Shown here piece by piece: positions 58,825 through 64,000 of a DNA stretch of 64,000 nt (its first letter is position 1; every line of letters starts with the position of its first letter). Under the pieces are notes generated by a model that saw only the letters and a program-made list of their open reading frames with translations, did no database searches and was not told where the DNA came from. A program made the position numbers and the translations under genes. The DNA comes from Niastella populi (lineage in GTDB: Bacteria; Bacteroidota; Bacteroidia; Chitinophagales; Chitinophagaceae). The DNA lies in contig NZ_LWBP01000156.1 of assembly GCF_002078015.1 (NCBI RefSeq), positions 1 to 64,000 on the forward strand. The letters run 5' to 3'.

Positions 58825-60306
58825 ATGAGTCAACAAACAAAATGGTCGCAATTTGCTGTTCTTATTTCTGTTTTCTTTTTTTGGGGTTTTGTTGCGGCCA
58901 GCAACGATATCCTGATCCCGGTTTTTCAGGAAAAGCTTAATCTGAAACCATGGCAATCACAAATGATTGTTTTTGCTTTTTATGTAGCGTATACTGTTGG
59001 TTCTGTCATTTATAACCTCATCAGTAAAAGTACAGGGGGCGATATTTTAAACAAAATCGGCTATAAGAACGGTATTGCACTGGGCCTGGTGATCTCGGCC
59101 CTGGGTACCCTGTTGTTCTATCCTGCGGCGGAAACCCAGTCGTTTATTATCATGATCACAGGTTTATTCATTGTTGGACTTGGTTTTTCCCTTCAACAAA
59201 CGGCCGCCAACCCACTGGCCATTAATATGGGCGACCCCAAAACCGGTTCACAGCGGTTAAGCCTGGCTGGGGGTATCAATAACTTCGGTACTACCCTGGG
59301 CCCGGTGATCGTAAGCCTTGCTATTTTTGGATCGGTTACCGGTGCAAAGCAGGTGGCTGATATCGGTGCGGTAAAAGTGCCCTACCTTATATTGGGCGCA
59401 GCGTTCATTCTGGTAGCCATCATTTTCAAATTCTCGCCCATTCCCAACAAGATAGAACACGCAGATGAAGCCAGCAAAGTGGCTACGCCTACTGATGTTG
59501 CCGCTCCCATGGCCGCCGTAAAACGTAGCGCGTTGAACTATTCACAGCTTTGGCTGGGGATGATCGGCATTTTTGTATATGTGGGTGTGGAAGTAGCAAC
59601 CGCCAGCAATCTGCCGCTTTTTATGAAAGAACATCTTGTAATGTCCGACGGTCTTCCTTTCCCAACCGAAAATATTGCACCGTATGTTTCTTTATACTGG
59701 GCCAGCCTGATGATGGGCCGCTGGACATCTTCCATTGGCGCCTTCGGCATTCCGAAATCAGTAAAAGAAGTTTTACGTTTCGTTATGCCTTACCTGGCAT
59801 TTGGCGTTTTTCTGCTCATCAATAAGATTGCCAATCATGACATTACACCGTTTTATGTATATGCGATCGTGATCGTGGGACTGATCATCGGCGATTTGCT
59901 GAGCCGCGGAAATCCCGCCCGCCAGCTGCTGATCTTTTCTTTATGTGGCATCACGGCCCTGCTCATAGGAATGCTGGCAGATGGAATGGTAAGCGTTTTT
60001 GCCTTCATCAGTGTGGGTTTGTTTTGCTCTACCCTGTGGCCGTGTATTTTTACTTTGGCCATAGCAGGTTTGGGCCGCTTTACTAACCAGGGCGCCAGCT
60101 TCCTGATCATGATGATCATGGGCGGCGGTATTATTAGCACTTTGCAGGGATTGCTGGCCGACGAAAAGGCCCTTGGAATTCAGGCTTCATTCATTATGGG
60201 TGTACTTTGTTTTGCGTACCTGGCATTTTACGCGGTTCGCGCCAAAGCAATTTTAAAGACCCAAGGCATTGATTATGACAAACTAGAGAGCGCTGGTGGT
60301 CATTAA
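58825..60306 (+). CDS. FucP-like MFS sugar transporter (glucose/galactose type)
   Basis: The product has 493 residues with about 12 membrane helices. FFFWGFVAASNDILIPVFQEKLNLKPWQSQMIVFAFYVAYTVGS is the opening of the FucP/GluP sugar:proton symporter group, which also shows QQTAANPLAINMGDP and the SLAGGINNFGTTLGP stretch. It probably imports glucose, galactose or a related hexose. A ROK-type kinase follows 60-90 bp downstream on the same strand: uptake and phosphorylation by neighbouring genes. A short A/T-rich leader precedes the ATG. Confidence 0.9.
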   Translation: MSQQTKWSQFAVLISVFFFWGFVAASNDILIPVFQEKLNLKPWQSQMIVFAFYVAYTVGSVIYNLISKSTGGDILNKIGYKNGIALGLVISALGTLLFYPAAETQSFIIMITGLFIVGLGFSLQQTAANPLAINMGDPKTGSQRLSLAGGINNFGTTLGPVIVSLAIFGSVTGAKQVADIGAVKVPYLILGAAFILVAIIFKFSPIPNKIEHADEASKVATPTDVAAPMAAVKRSALNYSQLWLGMIGIFVYVGVEVATASNLPLFMKEHLVMSDGLPFPTENIAPYVSLYWASLMMGRWTSSIGAFGIPKSVKEVLRFVMPYLAFGVFLLINKIANHDITPFYVYAIVIVGLIIGDLLSRGNPARQLLIFSLCGITALLIGMLADGMVSVFAFISVGLFCSTLWPCIFTLAIAGLGRFTNQGASFLIMMIMGGGIISTLQGLLADEKALGIQASFIMGVLCFAYLAFYAVRAKAILKTQGIDYDKLESAGGH

Positions 60307-60336
60307 TACACAAATAGATGGTATCTTCACGCCGCA

Positions 60337-60369
60337 AAACGGTTCCCGCGTTGGCGCGGGAGGCCGTTT
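60337..60369 (+). promoter_or_regulatory. Strong hairpin at the start of the ROK kinase gene
   Basis: AAACGG-TT-CCCGCG pairs with CGCGGG-AGG-CCGTTT: two perfect 6 bp stems in series with a TTGG tip. The hairpin ends at the base before an in-frame ATG at 60370, leaving no room for ribosome loading there. It may end the transporter transcript in part, or act as a translational control. An A-rich ATG at 60400 lies free of it. Confidence 0.6.
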
Positions 60370-60399
60370 ATGACTGAAACTAAGAAACAGAAAATAGCA

Positions 60400-61380
60400 A
60401 TGAGACAACAAGAGTATGCCATTGGAATTGATATTGGCGGAACCAATACCGTTTTTGGGATCGTAGATCACCGGGGAGATATTTCGTACCGGGGGGCCAT
60501 TTCAACCCGCAAACACAAAGATGTGGCGGATTATATTGAAGAACTGGCCGGCGCGCTGGCACCTGCCATCGACCAGGTTGGCGGCATCAACGGTATCCGT
60601 GGTATTGGTATTGGCGCACCCAATGGAAATTACTATAAAGGCACTATTGAATATGCGCCCAATTTACCCTGGAAAGGCCTTATCCCTTTGCAGCAGCTCA
60701 TGAACGAAAAATTCGGGGTTCCCTGCTCGCTCACCAATGACGCCAATGCGGCGGCGGTGGGTGAAATGATGTATGGTGTGGCCCGTGGCATGCGCGATTT
60801 TATAATGATCACCCTGGGTACCGGCGTAGGCAGCGGTATCGTGGCAAACGGTCAGCTTATTTATGGTCACGATGGTTTTGCCGGTGAACTGGGGCATACC
60901 ACCATTATCCCCGGCGGCCGTTTACATAAAGGCACCGGCTTACGCGGCTCGCTTGAATCCTATGCTTCGGCTACCGGCGTTGCGTTGACCGCTCTCGAGT
61001 TCCTCGACCGCGATCCCAAACGCGACAGCCTGTTGCGGAACTTTGCCAAAGAAGAGATCGATAGCCGCATCGTATACGATTGCGCCATCCAGGGCGATGA
61101 AATTGCCAAAGAAGTGTATGAGTTTACCGGTGAGGTACTTGGGCTTTCATTAGCCAATTTCGTCATGTTCTCCTCACCAGAGGCCATCATTTTATTTGGT
61201 GGTATGACGAAGGCCGGCGACCTCATCCTGAAGCCTACCCGCGAGCATATGGAGAAGAACCTGCTCCCTATTTTCCAGAACAAAGTACAGCTGTTGTTCT
61301 CCGAGCTGCGCGAAGCAGATGCAGCGATCCTCGGCGCAAGCGCGCTGGTGTGGGAAGCGAAGACGGATAAGGTTGTTTAG
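60400..61380 (+). CDS. ROK-family sugar kinase (glucokinase-like) lacking the zinc motif
   Basis: The product has 326 residues (336 from an ATG at 60370). The phosphate motif is IGIDIGGTNTVFG (8-20), the catalytic Asp is D114 in TNDANAAAVGE, and LGTGVGSGIV and AGELGHTTI follow. ROK kinases usually then have CxCGxxGCxE, which binds structural zinc; here the segment reads GRLHKGTGLRGSLESYAS (residues 173-190) with no Cys. H166 of GELGH remains. The fold and catalytic residues are intact, so it may be an active zinc-independent kinase. I prefer the start at 60400 because 60370 abuts a strong hairpin. It follows the sugar transporter gene. Confidence 0.88.
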   Translation: MRQQEYAIGIDIGGTNTVFGIVDHRGDISYRGAISTRKHKDVADYIEELAGALAPAIDQVGGINGIRGIGIGAPNGNYYKGTIEYAPNLPWKGLIPLQQLMNEKFGVPCSLTNDANAAAVGEMMYGVARGMRDFIMITLGTGVGSGIVANGQLIYGHDGFAGELGHTTIIPGGRLHKGTGLRGSLESYASATGVALTALEFLDRDPKRDSLLRNFAKEEIDSRIVYDCAIQGDEIAKEVYEFTGEVLGLSLANFVMFSSPEAIILFGGMTKAGDLILKPTREHMEKNLLPIFQNKVQLLFSELREADAAILGASALVWEAKTDKVV

Positions 61381-61482
61381 AATGTAGAATAACGAATGTA
61401 GAATATTGAATGTCGAAGTGAATACAGTTTTATATTTCTGTATTTACTTCGACATTCTACATTTAATATTGGGCGTTCGATA
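61379..61482. repeat. GAATGTCGAAGT-word inverted-repeat element
   Basis: GAATGTAGAATAACGAATGTAGAATATTGAATGTCGAAGTGAATACAG on the left and TTACTTCGACATTCTACATTTAATATTGGGCGTTCGATATT on the right are complementary around TTTTATATTTC. It fills the whole gap between the ROK kinase TAG and the TAA of the convergent phosphodiester-glycosidase gene, touching both stop codons. A second copy lies at 62426-62531. Confidence 0.85.
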
Positions 61483-62439
61483 TTATTTCTTCTTCTTGGG
61501 CTGTTTTCTTGTAACGATAAACACACTTGCCACCGGCCGCTGGTCTTTTTCTGAAGGAACTATCGTTTCCTTTCCATTTACCAGCATACAACTGCTGCTG
61601 CCGCCATCGAGGTTGATGGCTTCCACACAACCAAGATCAACCAGCATTTTCGCCTCTTCTTCCAACGTGGCGCCTTCGGCAATACCGGGCGCACGGCCCT
61701 GTATCACCAGTATGATCAACCGGTTATTACGGGTATAACCGATAGCCGTTCGCGGATGCCGGTCATTTCTTTCAAAGGCATACAATTGTTCTTCGCGGTT
61801 GGTGATCATTACCGCCCCTTCCTGCACCAATACCGGACCGCCGCCTATGGCGGTATGCATCTTCCACCAGTTCCATTGTTCAATGGTACGCAGATCGGCA
61901 AAAGAAGGATCGGGATTGCTGCCTTTGGCTATAATAGGATGTGATTGAAATGCGTATGGCCATCGTTTGGCCGTATCGGTAAACAACCAGGCAACATCGG
62001 CGCGGCGTTTTTTCGAAATGCCGAATGCACCGCGGGTAGCATAATAAAAGGAATCACTGAACAGGCTTTTCAGGGCCGGAATATTATACGCAACCATTTT
62101 TCCCTCCCTGATGATCACGTTCAGGTTTTGATTGGTTTGAAAAGAAAAATACCCGCCATTTATAACGATATACGGGTTACCTTCTCTGGAATAATATTCT
62201 GATGGTGTATAACTGTTACCCCCGCCCGTTTGCGCGGTGAACTCGAGTTTCTTATCTTTTAATTTTATCTGGGCGCACCAGGCTTTGAAAGGGCGGCCGT
62301 TCAGAGAATCGGAGGTTTTGAATATACGGATGGAAGCCGGAAGATCGTTGAATTCGCTGGTTGCTTTTACCCAGCGCAGCTGGCTAAAAACGATTGAAGG
62401 TAATAAAAGGCAAAACAATATCGAAAGTCGAGTGTTCAA
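61483..62439 (-). CDS. Exported phosphodiester-glycosidase (NAGPA) domain protein
   Basis: The product has about 318 residues from a TTG at 62439 (MNTRLSILFCLLLPSIVFSQ, a good signal peptide). The domain has YIVINGGYFSF, HPIIAKG, AIGGGPVLVQEG, HPRTAIGYTRNNRLIILVIQGRAPG and CVEAINLDGGSSSCMLVNG, the landmarks of the NAGPA family named after human GlcNAc-1-phosphodiester alpha-N-acetylglucosaminidase. Bacterial members cleave sugar-phosphodiester bonds or are involved in exopolysaccharide processing. There is no ATG at the 5' end: all candidate starts (62469, 62439, 62418) are TTG and lie in or beside the repeat element at 62426-62531, so the original start seems to have been altered. Confidence 0.8.
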   Translation of the reverse strand: MNTRLSILFCLLLPSIVFSQLRWVKATSEFNDLPASIRIFKTSDSLNGRPFKAWCAQIKLKDKKLEFTAQTGGGNSYTPSEYYSREGNPYIVINGGYFSFQTNQNLNVIIREGKMVAYNIPALKSLFSDSFYYATRGAFGISKKRRADVAWLFTDTAKRWPYAFQSHPIIAKGSNPDPSFADLRTIEQWNWWKMHTAIGGGPVLVQEGAVMITNREEQLYAFERNDRHPRTAIGYTRNNRLIILVIQGRAPGIAEGATLEEEAKMLVDLGCVEAINLDGGSSSCMLVNGKETIVPSEKDQRPVASVFIVTRKQPKKKK

Positions 62440-62531
62440 TGTAAAATGTCGAAGTTGAAATACAGGCAATTTAGGACTTTATTGTATTTCTACTTCGACA
62501 TTCAAAATTCATTATTTGATATTCGACATTT
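62426..62531. repeat. GAATGTCGAAGT-word inverted-repeat element overlapping two genes
   Basis: The left words (TCGAGTGTTCAATGTAAAATGTCGAAG) and right words (CTACTTCGACATTCAAAATTCATTATTTGATATTCGACATT) are complementary around TTTAGGACTTTATTG. On the minus strand it carries the last codons and stop of lipA (62512-62531) and the start region of the phosphodiester-glycosidase gene (62439-62469). With 61379-61482 it brackets that gene. Confidence 0.85.
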
Positions 62532-63450
62532 CTTTTTGCTTCAACCATTGTTCTTTGCCGTAACCCGGTATTACATGGCGTTCGCTGTGGTAGGAAGAAC
62601 GAACGAGCGGACCGCTTTCTACATAATCAAGCCCCATATTGTAGCCGGCTTCGCGGTATTCGGCAAATTCATCGGGATGTACAAACCGTACAACCGGTAA
62701 ATGCTTTTTGGTGGGTTGCAGGTACTGGCCAATTGTAATAACGTCTACCCCGCTGTTGGCCAGGTCGCGGATCGTTTGCAGTACTTCTTCTTTTGTTTCA
62801 CCCAAACCGAGCATGATACCGCTTTTGGTACGCATACCACCTTCTTTCAGCATCTTCAGCACTTCCATGCTGCGGCGGTATTTGGCCTGAATACGTACCT
62901 GGCGGGTAAGGCGCTCAACGGTTTCTATATTGTGCGATACTACTTCAGGCGCTGCGTCGATAACACGTTGTACATCTTCGGCCCTGCCTTTGAAGTCGGG
63001 GATCAGCGTTTCGAGCGTAGTATCGGGATTTAATGCTTTTACGGCTTTGATGGTATTGTGCCAGATGATGCTGCCGCCGTCTTTCAGTTCGTCGCGGTCA
63101 ACAGAGGTGAGTACGGCGTGTTTCACCTTCATGAGGTGAATGGCTTCCGCCACGCGTTGCGGTTCGTCCCAATCAACGGCTTCGGGCCGGCCGGTGGCCA
63201 CCGCGCAGAAACCGCAGCTTCGGGTGCACACATTACCAAGGATCATAAATGTTGCCGTGCCTTCGCCCCAGCATTCGCCCATATTCGGACAATTGCCGCT
63301 TTCACAAATGGTGTGGAGTTTATGTTGGTCAACCAGGTTGCGTACGTGCCGGTAGTTTTCACCGGTGGGTAATTTTACGCGCAGCCAGTTGGGCTTCTTT
63401 ACTACGGAAGTTGATTCATTTACACTACTGATAACGGGTAATTCCTGCAT
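62512..63450 (-). CDS. lipA: Lipoyl synthase
   Basis: The product has 312 residues. Both iron-sulfur clusters are in place: auxiliary cluster C49, C54 and C60 ([13 protein letters not shown]), and the radical SAM cluster C75, C79 and C82 (CTRSCGFC). The C-terminal R-S-S-Y motif that ligates the auxiliary cluster is in [10 protein letters not shown]. It inserts two sulfurs into octanoyl groups on lipoyl domains. No lipB is adjacent. The final codons (EMSNIK, stop) coincide with the repeat words ATGTCGAATATCAAATAA, so the C-terminus beyond the conserved motifs has probably been changed by the element. Confidence 0.97.
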   Translation of the reverse strand: MQELPVISSVNESTSVVKKPNWLRVKLPTGENYRHVRNLVDQHKLHTICESGNCPNMGECWGEGTATFMILGNVCTRSCGFCAVATGRPEAVDWDEPQRVAEAIHLMKVKHAVLTSVDRDELKDGGSIIWHNTIKAVKALNPDTTLETLIPDFKGRAEDVQRVIDAAPEVVSHNIETVERLTRQVRIQAKYRRSMEVLKMLKEGGMRTKSGIMLGLGETKEEVLQTIRDLANSGVDVITIGQYLQPTKKHLPVVRFVHPDEFAEYREAGYNMGLDYVESGPLVRSSYHSERHVIPGYGKEQWLKQKEMSNIK

Positions 63451-63626
63451 ATGTCAAATATATTCTGATTAAACCTTTGGGTGTTCCCTAACCAGGTATT
63501 ATAACATCCCAAAACCCAAAAGGTTGCTGACGCTGATATAACAAATTGATATTTAGTAACCTACTGGACTAGTGTTGACTATTAGCGTACAAAAATAAAG
63601 AAAAATGAGGGAATAAGGTAGATATA

Positions 63627-63913
63627 GGCAACGAGGCAACGAGGAATAGCGACAGGCTTCGGGTTACGCGTATACAGGTAAAAGTTGAAAGGCGAAAACA
63701 GCATACAGCTTAAAGCCGAAAGCCGGAAGGCGGGAGCGAAATACGGAATTTAGCCTACAGGGAAAGCTAATATTGGCTGAAAGCTAATGCGGGGACTTTA
63801 TTGGCTTTAGGGGCTTTTGCCTTTCGGCCGGGGCCCCAAAATAAAAAGTGAGCCCCCTTTTAAAGAGAAGCTCACTTTAGTATTTAAACTCGTTGCCTTT
63901 ATGCCTCGTTGCC
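63627..63913. repeat. GGCAACGAG inverted repeats enclosing a second inverted repeat
   Basis: The outer words GGCAACGAGGCAACGAGG (63627-63644) and CTCGTTGCC/CCTCGTTGCC (63889-63897, 63904-63913) are complementary across about 245 bp. The inner part, 63690-63835, has AAAGCCGAAAGCCGGAAGGC-type words against GCCTTTCGGCC, related to the AGCTGAAAGC family at 414-606 and 7528-7690. Confidence 0.8.
63845..63878 (-). terminator. Intrinsic terminator of the window-end gene
   Basis: AAAGTGAGC and GCTCACTTT form a perfect 9 bp stem on the minus strand, followed by TTATTTT. It lies 44 bp after the stop at 63922. Confidence 0.75.
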
Positions 63914-63921
63914 TTTTTCTT

Positions 63922-64000
63922 CTAATTCTTTCGCCGCCCCAGCAGCAAAGATATATATGCGTTGAAGAAAAAGCTTTTTTCGGGGTTATAGGTCATCTGC
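63922..64000 (-). CDS. C-terminal fragment of a protein (continues beyond window)
   Basis: On the minus strand the frame reads QMTYNPEKSFFFNAYISLLLGRRKN and then TAG at 63922-63924, with a terminator shortly after. The F-F-F-N-A-Y-I-S-L pattern looks like a beta strand or short hydrophobic tail. The rest lies outside the window, so no family is named. Confidence 0.5.
   Translation of the reverse strand, partial: QMTYNPEKSFFFNAYISLLLGRRKN

Larger units (their letters stand above)
63451..63921. other. 471 bp intergenic region with nested repeats
   Basis: Outer inverted repeat: GGCAACGAGGCAACGAGG at 63627-63644 against CTCGTTGCC and CCTCGTTGCC at 63889-63913. Inside: an AAAGCCGAAAGCC/GGCTTTAGGGGC-type inverted repeat (63690-63835) and a terminator hairpin (63845-63878). 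No gene seen. Confidence 0.7.

Overview
The window looks like chromosomal DNA from a gliding or soil-type member of the Bacteroidota, most likely the family Chitinophagaceae (Chitinophaga/Niastella-like). The sequence shows several -7 boxes of the form TAnnTTTG, secreted proteins ending in type IX secretion (T9SS)-like C-terminal domains, a GLPGLI-family protein beside an outer-membrane beta-barrel receptor, delta-60 repeats, FtsX/MacB-like permeases of about 800 residues, and A-rich instead of Shine-Dalgarno leaders. The family-level assignment is inference. No rRNA, tRNA, CRISPR array, transposase or integrase was seen.

Layout. 1-16 kb holds housekeeping and small-molecule genes: two DinB-fold proteins, a TauE/SafE exporter, a TonB-like protein, folC, a Nudix hydrolase, an ABC ATPase, a CAP-domain lipoprotein, fbp, aspartate kinase, a metallo-beta-lactamase-fold protein, a membrane-anchored MutS homologue and dnaK. 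16-18 kb is a two-gene cassette (membrane protein plus T7-lysozyme-like amidase) between two related 170-185 bp elements. 18-24.5 kb has a GtrA-like protein, an 850 bp non-coding stretch, argS, a TPR protein and glgB. 24.7-32.7 kb has an outer-membrane receptor with a GLPGLI partner, a ClpP homologue, a sigma factor and a four-gene envelope operon. 32.8-40.2 kb has a GH106-like glycosidase divergent from a five-gene operon encoding a radical SAM/Cys-rich (ArsS-like) protein, two associated glycosyltransferases, a large flavodoxin-like protein and a fatty-acid-hydroxylase-superfamily enzyme. 40-47 kb has secreted LamG/T9SS and FN3 proteins and a SusA-like amylase with a maltose-type MFS transporter. 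47-55.6 kb has two tandem permeases and a 1130-residue delta-60/T9SS protein. 55.6-63.5 kb has glgC, glgA, a FucP-like sugar transporter, a ROK kinase, a phosphodiester-glycosidase-like protein and lipA.

Working together. Amylase, maltose-type transporter, hexose transporter, ROK kinase, glgB, glgC, glgA and fbp describe extracytoplasmic alpha-glucan breakdown, sugar entry and phosphorylation, and glycogen storage. They lie in separate transcription units.

Two observations stand out. First, at least six families of low-complexity word repeats fill intergenic gaps. Most are built as inverted repeats (tandem words, a unique centre, then the complementary words). They abut or overlap stop codons so closely that the last codons of fbp, lipA and the GtrA-like gene, and the start region of the phosphodiester-glycosidase gene, appear to be made of repeat sequence. 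Second, the ArsS-like operon lacks any recognisable arsenite methyltransferase in the window and carries two extra redox genes, so its substrate and product are open.
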